DNA of 64,000 bases from Ruminococcus sp. (GTDB lineage: Bacteria > Bacillota > Clostridia > Oscillospirales > Ruminococcaceae). Below the pieces are notes generated by a model. That model was given only the letters and a program-made list of their open reading frames with translations, made no database searches and had not been told where the DNA came from. The position numbers and the translations under genes were made by a program. The stretch covers positions 1 to 64,000 of the forward strand of contig JAEEVL010000001.1 of NCBI GenBank assembly GCA_016290875.1, written 5' to 3'. Numbering within the stretch: position 1 is the first letter of the stretch; every line of letters begins with the position of its first letter. This document shows positions 37,142 through 45,854 of this stretch, one piece after another.

Positions 37142-37732
37142 ATGAGCAGTTTAGTACCATACGTCGTTGAACAGACAAGCCGCGGAGAGCGTTCCTACGA
37201 TATTTTCTCCAGACTTCTCAATGACAGGATCATTATGCTTTCAGATCAGGTAAATGACGCTACTGCAAGTCTTGTAGTTGCACAGCTCCTCTATCTCGAG
37301 AGCCAGGATGCCGAGAAGGACATCTCACTTTATATCAACAGCCCCGGCGGTTCAGTAACAGCCGGCATGGCAATATACGATACAATGAACTACATCAAGT
37401 GTGATGTATCAACAATTTGTATCGGTATGGCAGCTTCAATGGGTGCATTCCTGCTTTCATCCGGTGCTAAGGGCAAGCGCTATGCTCTCCCGAACAGCGA
37501 GATAATGATACATCAGCCCCTTATAGGCGGCGGACTCGGCGGTCAGCAGACCGATATTATGATACACGCTAAGAATCTCGAGCGTACAAGAGACCGTCTT
37601 GAAGCCATTCTTGCTGAGAATACAGGCAAGACACTTGAACAGATCCACGCAGACTGCGAGCGTGACAATTACATGATCGCAAAGGAAGCAGTGGAGTACG
37701 GTCTTATAGACAGAGTAATAGTAAAAAGGTAG
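37142..37732 (+). CDS. clpP: ATP-dependent Clp protease proteolytic subunit
   Basis: Serine protease that forms a tetradecameric chamber with Clp ATPases. The catalytic Ser is S99 in AASMGAF and the His is H124 in MIHQP, with the Asp further on; [10 protein letters not shown] is the oligomer/active-site loop. The 196 aa start at 37142, where the conserved [17 protein letters not shown] begins. ATPase genes follow directly (clpX) and a few kb away (ClpC-like). Confidence 0.97.
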   Translation: MSSLVPYVVEQTSRGERSYDIFSRLLNDRIIMLSDQVNDATASLVVAQLLYLESQDAEKDISLYINSPGGSVTAGMAIYDTMNYIKCDVSTICIGMAASMGAFLLSSGAKGKRYALPNSEIMIHQPLIGGGLGGQQTDIMIHAKNLERTRDRLEAILAENTGKTLEQIHADCERDNYMIAKEAVEYGLIDRVIVKR

Positions 37733-37741
37733 GTTATATAA

Positions 37742-39043
37742 ATGGCTGAATCATTCAAGTCCTGCAGTTTCTGCGGAAAGGGCGAAAACAGGGTACACAG
37801 TATGTTTTCTGCCGGTACGGCTAATATCTGTGATGAATGTGTATGCTACTGCTATGAAATGATCTATGGTCCGGGTATCGCAAAGGCTCAGAAGAAGGCA
37901 TCAAAGAAGGACGGAGACAAGAATCTTTCCTCTATGAAGCTTCTCAAGCCCAAGGAGATAAAGGAGTTCCTCGACGACTATGTTATCGGACAGGACGACG
38001 CAAAGATCTCACTGGCAGTTGCGGTCTACAACCACTACAAGCGTATAATGAGCCAGGAGGCTGCTGAAAAGAACGAAGTCGAGGACGACGGAGTAGATCT
38101 TCAGAAGAGCAACGTGCTTCTTCTCGGACCTACCGGTGTCGGAAAGACATTCCTTGCACAGACTCTTGCAAAGCTGCTCAATGTTCCGTTTGCGATCGCA
38201 GACGCTACAACAATTACAGAAGCCGGTTATGTCGGTGATGATGTAGAGAACGTTCTCCTGAGACTTATCCAGGCAGCTGACTTCGATATCAAGGCAGCAG
38301 AGCGCGGAATCATATACATCGATGAGATCGACAAGATCGCAAGAAAATCCGAGAATACGTCTCTTACCCGTGATGTAAGCGGTGAAGGCGTACAGCAGGC
38401 ACTTCTTAAAATAATCGAGGGGACTGTATCAAACGTTCCTCCGCAGGGCGGCAGAAAGCACCCGAATCAGGAAGTTATACAGATCAACACAAAGAATATC
38501 CTTTTCATCTGCGGCGGTGCGTTTGACGGACTCGAGCGTCAGATACAGAAGCGTATAGGAAAGGCTCCGATAGGCTTCGGCGGCGATATCAAGCCACGCA
38601 ACGAGATAAAGGACAACATCTTCAAGAAGGTCATTCCGAAGGATCTTGTAAAGTTCGGTATGGTACCTGAGTTTGTCGGCAGACTTCCGGTAATAACAGT
38701 TCTCGAAGAGCTTGATGAGAATTCACTTGTAAGAATACTCACAGAGCCTAAGAATGCTCTTATAAAGCAGTACAAGAAGCTCTTTGATTACGATGATATC
38801 GAGCTCGAGATAGAGGACGAAGCTCTTATCGAGATCGCCAAGAAGGCAATTGCTCAGAAGACAGGTGCCCGCGGACTCCGTTCGATACTTGAGGGCATAC
38901 TGATGAAGACTATGTTTGCAGTTCCGTCTGACGGAAGCATAGCAAAGGTAACTGTAACAGCTGATTGTGTTATCAATGGTTCACAGCCTATTCTCACAAA
39001 CAGAAGAAATAAGGTAGTGGATATAGCTGACATAGCAGTTTAA
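37742..39043 (+). CDS. clpX: ATP-dependent Clp protease ATP-binding subunit ClpX
   Basis: AAA+ unfoldase that feeds ClpP. The N-terminal zinc-binding domain has C8, C11, C30 and C33. Walker [10 protein letters not shown] and Walker [11 protein letters not shown] follow. IGFGGDI lies in the region of the IGF ClpP-docking loop. The length is 433 aa. It starts ten bases after clpP, with a weak AGG upstream, and is followed by a terminator. Confidence 0.97.
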   Translation: MAESFKSCSFCGKGENRVHSMFSAGTANICDECVCYCYEMIYGPGIAKAQKKASKKDGDKNLSSMKLLKPKEIKEFLDDYVIGQDDAKISLAVAVYNHYKRIMSQEAAEKNEVEDDGVDLQKSNVLLLGPTGVGKTFLAQTLAKLLNVPFAIADATTITEAGYVGDDVENVLLRLIQAADFDIKAAERGIIYIDEIDKIARKSENTSLTRDVSGEGVQQALLKIIEGTVSNVPPQGGRKHPNQEVIQINTKNILFICGGAFDGLERQIQKRIGKAPIGFGGDIKPRNEIKDNIFKKVIPKDLVKFGMVPEFVGRLPVITVLEELDENSLVRILTEPKNALIKQYKKLFDYDDIELEIEDEALIEIAKKAIAQKTGARGLRSILEGILMKTMFAVPSDGSIAKVTVTADCVINGSQPILTNRRNKVVDIADIAV

Positions 39044-39056
39044 TAAGATATGTAAT

Positions 39057-39087
39057 GACTCTGTACCTGGTACAGAGTCTTTTTTTG
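39057..39087 (+). terminator. Terminator after clpX
   Basis: GACTCTGTA-CCTGG-TACAGAGTC followed by TTTTTTTG. Confidence 0.93.
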
Positions 39088-39094
39088 TACCTTC

Positions 39095-39235
39095 TCAGCA
39101 GCCGCAGCCACATCCGTTGTTGTTGTCACAGCCGCAGCCGTTATTGCATCCGCAGCCGGAGAAGAGGATGATAAAGAGAAGGATGAGGAGAATGATCCAC
39201 CAGCAGTTGTTACCGTCAAAGCAAGAATTACACAT
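39095..39235 (-). CDS. 46-residue Cys/Gly-rich membrane microprotein
   Basis: The minus strand encodes a 46-aa product. The N terminus is MCNSCFDGNNC, one very hydrophobic helix lies at residues 12-26 (WW followed by I/L/F), and the C-terminal tail (27-46) alternates Gly, Cys and Asn and ends GCGCGC. Ten residues are Cys. AAGGAG stands eight bases before the ATG (complement of 39244-39249). The composition recalls small clostridial membrane or spore-associated peptides, but I recognise no defined family. Metal binding or disulphide cross-linking is conceivable (inference). Confidence 0.72.
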   Translation of the reverse strand: MCNSCFDGNNCWWIILLILLFIILFSGCGCNNGCGCDNNNGCGCGC

Positions 39236-39426
39236 AATAAGCACTCCTTAAAGTATTGATGTATTTGAAGCGTTTTCCTGTGCTTCATAGTACATAGTAT
39301 GCTATGGCGAAAAAAGTGTTACAAAATTTATCCCGGGCATCTGATTCGACTGTTATCGCAGAAATAGCGTGGCATAATAGAAGTGTACGGCAGTCAACTG
39401 CCGCAGATAGAACAGGAGGAACTGAG

Positions 39427-41769
39427 ATGCTCAATACAGAGAAATACACAAAGAAGTCGCTCAGGATAATCGAAGGAGCAATTGCAGGAGCTTCGGAGCT
39501 CGGGCACACTTATGTCGGGAGTGAACATATACTGCTTGCCATATCCGATATAGGAACAACTAAAGCGGCTGATCTTTTGATTGAAAACGGCATAGCGTAT
39601 GATGATCTTCACCGCGCGATAACCGAACTTGTCGGCCAGGGGACGCCGTCTGTGCTTGACAGGCGCTATTTAACTACAGCTGCCAAGCGCATACTCGAAA
39701 ATGCTTACAGCATAGCGGCTGAGGACGGGAAGAAGCAGGCTTCACCGGAACATATACTTGCGGCTATGCTGAAAGAACCGTCATGTAGTGCCTGCACCAT
39801 AATGAAAAAGGTCGGCGGAAACATAGCAGGTATATGTTCCGGACTTAGCATGATAGATTCTGAGAGTGTTCGGACGGATATATACGATTCTGTGCGTCCT
39901 AATCCTGCACAGCTTCCGAATTTGCTGAGGTACGGCAGGAATCTGACGGATCTCTCACTTCTGCGTAAGCGTGATCCACTTATTGGGCGAAAGAATGAGA
40001 TAGACAGGGTGCTTCAGGTGCTTGCGCGTAAGACAAAGAACAATCCATGTCTTATAGGAGAAGCAGGAGTCGGCAAAACCGCAATAGCTGAAGGCGTAGC
40101 TGAGTTGTTTGTCCGTAATTTAGTACCGGATCAGCTGAAAAACAGGTTCATTATTTCGCTGGATATAACGTCTCTGCTGTCAGGGGCGAAGTACCGCGGA
40201 GACTTCGAGGAGAGAGTGAAAGCCTGCATTGATGAGGCTGTGAGCGCAGGCAATATCATACTGTTTATTGACGAGATACACACAATAGTAGGCGCAGGGG
40301 CAGCGGAAGGCGCTATTGACGCGGCAAATATAATGAAACCGCAGCTTGCAAGGGGAGAACTTCAGATAATAGGAGCGACAACATTTGATGAATACCGCAG
40401 AACGATAGAAAAAGATGCCGCACTTGAAAGGCGATTTCAGCCGGTACACGTAAACGAGCCGGAGACAGCAGGCTGTATCGAAATAATAAAGGGACTTCGC
40501 AGCAGTTATGAGAAATTTCACGGTGTCAGGATAAGTGACGAGGCAATAGAGCTTGCCGTAAAGATGTCTGTGCGGTATGTCTCAGACCGTTTTCTGCCTG
40601 ATAAGGCGATAGATGTTATAGATGAAGCTTGCGCGAGAGCCAAAATAAGGCACAGCGGCGGAGAAAGTGTCGCAGACTCCGAGTACATCGACCTGAAGAA
40701 GAGCGGAAAGCGTCTGCGCGATGTCGGAAGTTTTATAAACGGGAGCGATGAACCGGAAGTTACAGAACCGGATATAATGACAGTAATATCAATGAAGACA
40801 GGCATACCTCTCAGCAGGATAACCGCCGAGGAAGCTCAGCAGCTGAATCAGCTTGAACTTCGTCTGTCTGAGCGTGTAGTAGGGCATTCAGAAGCAGTCA
40901 GCAAGATAGCAGGAGCGATACTTCGAGCGAAGTCAGGACTGCGCGACAGCAGCCGTCCGACAGCTTCATTTCTGTTTGCAGGTCCGACAGGAGTCGGAAA
41001 GACAGAGCTTGCAAAAGCTCTTGCGGAGTGCCTTTTCAATACCGATAACAGTCTTATAAGAGTGGATATGTCGGAATATATGGAAAAACACTCCGTCTCA
41101 AAGCTGATAGGAGCGCCGCCCGGTTACGCAGGGTATGGCGATCAGAGTATGACACTCTGCGAGAAAGTACGCAGGAATCCCTATTCTCTGATACTTTTCG
41201 ATGAGATAGAAAAAGCTGACTTTGATGTTCTGAATATACTATTGCAGATACTTGATGACGGAATATTGACAGATTCGGCTATGCGGCGTATCAGCTTCCG
41301 GAGTTGTATCATAATAATGACGTCAAACGTAGGCGCTGAGGAGGTTTGCGGCAGAACAGCGGTCGGTTTTTCGGGAAATTCCGCCAATGCGGAACAGGAG
41401 CGTGTACTGCGAAGGATAAGGGAACATTTTGCACCGGAATTCCTCAATCGTATCGACGAGATAGTGGTGTTCAGAAGGCTGGAAAAGGAAGACCTCAGGC
41501 AGATAAGCCGGATAGCGCTGGAAAATCTTAGAAAACGTGCGGCCGGAATAGGTATCGGTCTGAGCTATTCACCGGAAGTAGTTGAAGCGATAGCCGGAGC
41601 AAAGGAAACTGAAAAATACGGAGCACGACCGATAAAAAGGCGCGTTACAGAGCTTATCGAGAATGAACTTGCACAGATGATAGTTGATTCGAGCGTATCG
41701 AGCGGTGAAAAGCTGAGAGTCGAGATGACTGATGACAGAGTGAGCTTTTCAAAGGGCGTTGTAGTATAA
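39427..41769 (+). CDS. clpC: ClpC/ClpE-like AAA+ unfoldase with a minimal linker
   Basis: HSP100 ATPase with two AAA+ modules. The order is a double ClpN domain (about 1-145), AAA1 with Walker [10 protein letters not shown] (from G211), a short linker, and AAA2 with Walker [10 protein letters not shown] (from G519). V646-G-F648 in the second module fits the ClpP-docking tripeptide. The coiled middle (M/UVR) domain of ClpC is nearly absent between the modules, and ctsR/mcsAB are not adjacent. Start at 39427 (780 aa) behind CAGGAGGA. It probably works with the ClpP encoded nearby. Confidence 0.9.
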   Translation: MLNTEKYTKKSLRIIEGAIAGASELGHTYVGSEHILLAISDIGTTKAADLLIENGIAYDDLHRAITELVGQGTPSVLDRRYLTTAAKRILENAYSIAAEDGKKQASPEHILAAMLKEPSCSACTIMKKVGGNIAGICSGLSMIDSESVRTDIYDSVRPNPAQLPNLLRYGRNLTDLSLLRKRDPLIGRKNEIDRVLQVLARKTKNNPCLIGEAGVGKTAIAEGVAELFVRNLVPDQLKNRFIISLDITSLLSGAKYRGDFEERVKACIDEAVSAGNIILFIDEIHTIVGAGAAEGAIDAANIMKPQLARGELQIIGATTFDEYRRTIEKDAALERRFQPVHVNEPETAGCIEIIKGLRSSYEKFHGVRISDEAIELAVKMSVRYVSDRFLPDKAIDVIDEACARAKIRHSGGESVADSEYIDLKKSGKRLRDVGSFINGSDEPEVTEPDIMTVISMKTGIPLSRITAEEAQQLNQLELRLSERVVGHSEAVSKIAGAILRAKSGLRDSSRPTASFLFAGPTGVGKTELAKALAECLFNTDNSLIRVDMSEYMEKHSVSKLIGAPPGYAGYGDQSMTLCEKVRRNPYSLILFDEIEKADFDVLNILLQILDDGILTDSAMRRISFRSCIIIMTSNVGAEEVCGRTAVGFSGNSANAEQERVLRRIREHFAPEFLNRIDEIVVFRRLEKEDLRQISRIALENLRKRAAGIGIGLSYSPEVVEAIAGAKETEKYGARPIKRRVTELIENELAQMIVDSSVSSGEKLRVEMTDDRVSFSKGVVV

Positions 41770-41797
41770 TATAGTTGTAATTATCAATAATGGGATT

Positions 41798-41961
41798 CCA
41801 AAGGGATTTTATTCCTTTGGTCAGGTCAAGGGCTGACAGCCCTTGCGGGGTGTGGGGCAGCGCCCCGCATTTAGCCATCAAGAGCTCCGCAAGAGGTGAA
41901 TCCCTAAATAGTCCGGTGGACTGTTTAGGGAGAGGAGACGCCCTGTAAGAGAGGGCGTCTC
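41798..41961. repeat. Cluster of short palindromes (candidate intergenic repeat element)
   Basis: Four hairpins stand in a row in a gene-free stretch: CCAAAGG/CCTTTGG (41798-41820); CAAGGGCT-GAC-AGCCCTTG (41827-41845) running into TGTGGGGC-AGC-GCCCCGCA (41851-41869); TCCCTAAA..TTTAGGGA with inner AGTCC/GGACT (41901-41931); and GAGACGCCCT/AGGGCGTCTC (41935-41961). The density exceeds one terminator. Similar GC-rich palindrome strings are, to my knowledge, repeated in Ruminococcus genomes, but copy number cannot be tested here. Confidence 0.6.
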
Positions 41962-41993
41962 TTGATAAATTATAGTGGTATTAACAAATTAAA

Positions 41994-42016
41994 AGCGGTA
42001 CGCATAGCGTACCGCT
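41994..42016 (-). terminator. Terminator of the minus-strand radical SAM gene
   Basis: Perfect 10-bp stem AGCGGTACGC/GCGTACCGCT with loop ATA. On minus it is followed by TTTTAATTTG. It begins at the stop codon of the gene. Confidence 0.85.
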
Positions 42017-42921
42017 CATGTCAGACCGGACAGATCAAAATCCGGAACATATTTATCGGAAGCCGAGGAGCGCTCCTGTGTAAAGCCGTCAAGACAAAGC
42101 TCCGAAGCATAGCGTACAACGCTGTTATACTCCATTTTAGTTATACGGCGTTTCAGCTCCGGGAATTCATCGCTTATAAAATCAAACGGCGTGTACTGGT
42201 TCATAATACTGATAAGCACATCGTCTTTTGACGTGTTTTCAGCTATCCACTTCATTATGTCCATTGAGTCATGTCGATGAGATGGGAGAACTAAGTGCCT
42301 GATAATAGTGCCTTTTTCAAGACCGCCTTCGCTGTTGAAACTGAGACTGCCGACTTGCTTTATCATTGCAGTAACAGCTTGTGAAGCGCGTTCAAAATAG
42401 TCAGCAGCACCGCAATAGCGTTTTGAGACTTCCGGCGAGAAATACTTTATATCGGGCAGATATACGTCTATGTAGCCGTCGAGCATAGCAATCGTATCTG
42501 TCAGTTCATAACCTCCGGAGTTGTACACAACAGGTATTCCGAGTTTATGACGGACATTATCGAGCGCACTTATTATCTGCGGAACGAAATGCGTAGGCGT
42601 GACAAGCTCGATATTGTCAGCACCATTGTCACGCAGTCTGAGGAAAACATCTGCGAGTTCATCGACAGAGAGTTCTTTTCCGTAGTTCTCATTACTGATA
42701 GTGTTGTTCTGACAGAATACACAGTGCAGACTGCATCCTGAGAAAAAGACAGTTCCGGCACCGTTCTTGTATGAAATACAGGGTTCTTCCCACTTGTGAA
42801 GATAAGTTTTTGCAGCTATTATACGGTCTCCTGCACCGCAGAAGCCGTTTCCGGAAGTACGGTCAGCACGGCACATTCTTGGGCAGAGCGTACAGCTTTT
42901 AAGTATATTTGAAGTATCCAT
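42016..42921 (-). CDS. PflA-like radical SAM protein
   Basis: Radical SAM protein of 301 aa resembling the AmmeMemoRadiSam/pyruvate formate-lyase activase-like group. It has N-terminal cysteines CTLCPRMC (C10, C13, C17) and C28, then the cluster motif C63xxxC67xxC70. The family motif TPTHFVPQI and the GIPVVYNSGGYE segment follow. The start at 42921 has AAGGAG upstream; the longer frame to 42972 has none. The substrate is unknown and no glycyl-radical enzyme gene is nearby. Confidence 0.87.
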   Translation of the reverse strand: MDTSNILKSCTLCPRMCRADRTSGNGFCGAGDRIIAAKTYLHKWEEPCISYKNGAGTVFFSGCSLHCVFCQNNTISNENYGKELSVDELADVFLRLRDNGADNIELVTPTHFVPQIISALDNVRHKLGIPVVYNSGGYELTDTIAMLDGYIDVYLPDIKYFSPEVSKRYCGAADYFERASQAVTAMIKQVGSLSFNSEGGLEKGTIIRHLVLPSHRHDSMDIMKWIAENTSKDDVLISIMNQYTPFDFISDEFPELKRRITKMEYNSVVRYASELCLDGFTQERSSASDKYVPDFDLSGLT

Positions 42922-43016
42922 TTTTAGCTCCTTAGAGATAACTGAACTGATAACTATAAAATTATAGCACATCTTCCCGGGATATTCAATACCTGCCGTA
43001 AATGACCGTGTACTGC

Positions 43017-43045
43017 TTGAAAAAATCTGACGGATATGTTAGAAT
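43017..43045 (+). promoter_or_regulatory. Promoter of the dockerin esterase
   Basis: TTGAAA (43017-43022), 17-bp spacer, TAGAAT (43040-43045). Confidence 0.75.
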
Positions 43046-43094
43046 ATATCTTAAAGAAACAGGCAGTAGGCAGCCTGTAAAACGGAGGTAATAT

Positions 43095-44126
43095 ATGAAA
43101 AACACCATAAGAAAAGTAGTGGCGGCAGCAGTTGCAGCGGCTGCTGTGGGAACGTTTCTTCCTTCAGTCGGCGTCTCAGCAGACAGCGGCAGCGATACGA
43201 TAAGGATAATGCCGCTGGGAGATTCCATAACAGACGGATACTGGGAGCAGGGCGGCTACCGCAAGTATCTCAGCTATACCCTTGCACAGAAGGGCTACAC
43301 TAACATTGACTTTGTCGGGCCTAAAGGGCAGGACAGGGAGAGCTTCACATACAATGGCAAAGAAGTCAGCTATGACGGCAATTATGCCGGATACAGCGGA
43401 TATGCTATACAGCAGATGAACGGTGCAGAGCCGCGTCAGGGTATACTTGAAACTCTTACGGATGGCGATTATATAAGGAAGTATTCACCGGATATAGTTC
43501 TGCTTCAGATAGGCACAAACGATGTTATCAGTTCATACAACGAGGGCGCACCGGAACGTCTTGAGAATCTTGTCAACTACATACTCTCTGAGGGAAAAGA
43601 CGACGAACAGGTCTTTGTGACGACTATCCCTGATATGGACGTGGCTACAGCTGCTGACTGGTTCTGGTCATACGGTGAAGTTAAGTGGAACAGCACAAAG
43701 GAAGAGTTCGCGGCGATAGTACAGGGATATGTGGACAGCTACAACACATCTGTCGAAGCACTCGTGAAGAAAATGCAGAGTGAGGGAAAGAACGTTCATT
43801 TCGGCGACATAAACAGCGTTGTAGACTTATCGACCGACCTCTATGACGGTGTACACCCTAATGAGGCGGGTTATGAAAAAATGGGACTGTACTGGGCAGA
43901 AGTTCTTGACGGTTATCTCAGTTCAGAGCCGGGTACAGAGCAATCAACAGGCTCTGTCACTGAAAAAGAATATGAAGTTGCAGACCTTGTTGCATTAGCG
44001 TCACATCTTCTCGGCAGAAAGCAGGAGCGCATAAATGCAGATAATTTCAGAAAATATGATCTGACAGACGACGGTAAACTGAATGTTTTCGATCTTATCC
44101 TTCTTCGCAGAAAGCTCTTTACGTGA
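43095..44126 (+). CDS. Secreted SGNH/GDSL esterase with C-terminal dockerin
   Basis: Extracellular carbohydrate-esterase-type protein (CE3-like SGNH hydrolase). It has a signal peptide (1-29), S44 in GDSITDG, Asn in GTND (140-143) and the D/H pair in DGVHPN (251-256). After a short Ser/Thr linker comes a type I dockerin (about 290-343). Its second repeat has a full calcium loop, DLTDDGKLNVFD. The first repeat keeps only the VADLVALASHLLG helix, without the acidic loop. A dockerin implies docking to a cohesin scaffold or cell-surface partner, as in cellulosome-forming Ruminococcus. It has its own promoter. Confidence 0.9.
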   Translation: MKNTIRKVVAAAVAAAAVGTFLPSVGVSADSGSDTIRIMPLGDSITDGYWEQGGYRKYLSYTLAQKGYTNIDFVGPKGQDRESFTYNGKEVSYDGNYAGYSGYAIQQMNGAEPRQGILETLTDGDYIRKYSPDIVLLQIGTNDVISSYNEGAPERLENLVNYILSEGKDDEQVFVTTIPDMDVATAADWFWSYGEVKWNSTKEEFAAIVQGYVDSYNTSVEALVKKMQSEGKNVHFGDINSVVDLSTDLYDGVHPNEAGYEKMGLYWAEVLDGYLSSEPGTEQSTGSVTEKEYEVADLVALASHLLGRKQERINADNFRKYDLTDDGKLNVFDLILLRRKLFT

Positions 44127-44177
44127 GCCGCAGCGTGTTATCATAATGCCGTATCAGCTGCCAAACCGCGAATTATC

Positions 44178-44206
44178 TTGACAATCCGCGCAGAATAGGC
44201 TATAAT
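44178..44206 (+). promoter_or_regulatory. Perfect consensus promoter of the sortase locus
   Basis: TTGACA (44178-44183), 17-bp spacer, TATAAT (44201-44206). This is one of two perfect sigma-A matches I find in the window; the other serves tRNA-Pro. Confidence 0.92.
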
Positions 44207-44266
44207 AATAAAATGAACTTAATTTTCTACGCTCAGTAATAGAGCTTTCTCAAGGGAGGTAAATCA

Positions 44267-45163
44267 ATGTTCAGGAGATATTTAGCATCTATAGCGGCAG
44301 CGGCGGCTACCGTGTGCTCACTTCTTTCGTTTTCTATGAGCGCAGGAGCTACAACGATAGACGATGTAGCTGAAAGAGCAAGAAAATACGGATATTCTGA
44401 AGATCTCATAATGCAGGCATATAACAAGTATTATGAAGATCCCGATATTTATACATCAGACGACTTCGACTACGCCATCAGCAAGCTGGATGAAGCAGGC
44501 TATCAGCTGATAACAACAGCGCCGCAGGATCCGGGAGCATATACTACTACCGCAAGCACCCAGGTCACAACAGTGCCGGCGAGTGAAGTTCCTGTCACGA
44601 CTACTGTTGTTTACGTGACCGATGCACAGGGTTCAACTGTGACGAGCATTGTAACACAGGCGCCTGTGAATGTCAACGACGGAAATGGTACTTCATCCGG
44701 CGAGATAACATACACGATGAGCGACGGAACGACTTTTACACGAATGAGCAGAGAAGCTTTCATAAAGCTTAGCTATTCAGATAAAATGGCATATCTCAGA
44801 ACATTCACACCCGCGCAGCAGCAGGTCATCATTGATGACCTTTCGCCTGAGGAATACCGCAGTATGCTCCAGCAGGCACCTTCGACAACAAAAATGGACG
44901 TTGTAGACGAGCTTTCAAAGGCTGCCGAAGCAATGGGCATGAATATCACAATAAATGAGATAAGCGATAATTCAGTATCAGTAGCTATGCGAAATGAAGA
45001 CGGCGAGCTTGTAGGAGTTGCCTCTGCCGGAAACCGTGTTGAGGATACCGGTTACGACAGGAGAAAGATATACGGACTGGCAACGCTTCTTATTCTCTCG
45101 GCAGGTATCGGAATGTTCGCACTGATAAAGAAATGTTTCGGAAAGGAAACGATCGGAGACTGA
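44267..45163 (+). CDS. Secreted protein with sorting-signal-like C terminus
   Basis: Unrecognised exported protein of 298 aa. It has a signal peptide (1-28), a helical region (about 30-80) containing two short related stretches (DVAERARKYGYSEDLI and DDFDYAISKLDEAGY), a Thr/Val-rich linker (90-145), a second globular region (about 145-255), then VEDTG (258-262), a hydrophobic stretch (268-287) and a Lys-containing tail. That ending copies the layout of a sortase substrate, and a sortase gene starts two bases later. GGGAGGT precedes the ATG. It is first in a three-gene operon behind a perfect promoter. The function is unknown. Confidence 0.85.
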   Translation: MFRRYLASIAAAAATVCSLLSFSMSAGATTIDDVAERARKYGYSEDLIMQAYNKYYEDPDIYTSDDFDYAISKLDEAGYQLITTAPQDPGAYTTTASTQVTTVPASEVPVTTTVVYVTDAQGSTVTSIVTQAPVNVNDGNGTSSGEITYTMSDGTTFTRMSREAFIKLSYSDKMAYLRTFTPAQQQVIIDDLSPEEYRSMLQQAPSTTKMDVVDELSKAAEAMGMNITINEISDNSVSVAMRNEDGELVGVASAGNRVEDTGYDRRKIYGLATLLILSAGIGMFALIKKCFGKETIGD

Positions 45164-45164
45164 A

Positions 45165-45854
45165 ATGGCAGAAATATCAAAGAAAAAGGGTACGGTGCTG
45201 CATATAGTGACGCCGTTCATAGTTGCGGCGATAGCGGCAGGAACTGCGGCAGCTGTTCTGGTGAAGCCGTCGGATAAGATCAAGGTCTACCTTAACGTAG
45301 CCTTTATGGACGATCTGAAGACTGATCCTGAGGACGCATCTTCGGGACTTATAATCCGTGACAATGAGATAAAGGAGGATCACGCCGGTGAGACCTCCGA
45401 TACAGGAGACTTTATACGTCCGAAGTACGGTGAGATGTATGCTGTTATAAAGAGTGACAGTCTCTCGCTCGATGTCCCTGTATACTGGGGAAGTGATGTT
45501 GACCTGTTCGAGCGCGGAGCGTGTCAGTCTACCGGTTCGGTACTTGCAGGAGATAACGGCAACTCCGTCATAAGCGCACACGAGGACACATTCTTCGCTG
45601 AGCTGAACAAATTCAAGGTCGGCGATACAGTTGTCATAAACACTAACTACGGATACTTCACATATAAAGTCAAGGAGCTCATAAGCTTCACAAAGGACAC
45701 AAACAAATATGTAGTTCCTTTCAAGGATAACAGATTGACGCTTTACACCTGTAAGAAGAATGTTCTTGGACGTTCTGACGAGCGAATAGGTGTAATATGC
45801 GAACTGACAGAGAAGAAATTCTATGTCGGAACGGAAGGGGGAAAAGCTGAATGA
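45165..45854 (+). CDS. Sortase (class D-like)
   Basis: Membrane-anchored transpeptidase of 229 aa that links sorted proteins to the wall or to each other. It has an N-terminal membrane helix (about 11-33) and the sortase barrel with H139 in ISAHEDTFF, C196 in LTLYTCKK and R207 in SDERIGV. The late Arg spacing fits class D-type enzymes. It lies between an exported protein with a candidate sorting signal and a membrane protein, with two-base and four-base junctions, so the three are surely one operon. Confidence 0.92.
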   Translation: MAEISKKKGTVLHIVTPFIVAAIAAGTAAAVLVKPSDKIKVYLNVAFMDDLKTDPEDASSGLIIRDNEIKEDHAGETSDTGDFIRPKYGEMYAVIKSDSLSLDVPVYWGSDVDLFERGACQSTGSVLAGDNGNSVISAHEDTFFAELNKFKVGDTVVINTNYGYFTYKVKELISFTKDTNKYVVPFKDNRLTLYTCKKNVLGRSDERIGVICELTEKKFYVGTEGGKAE

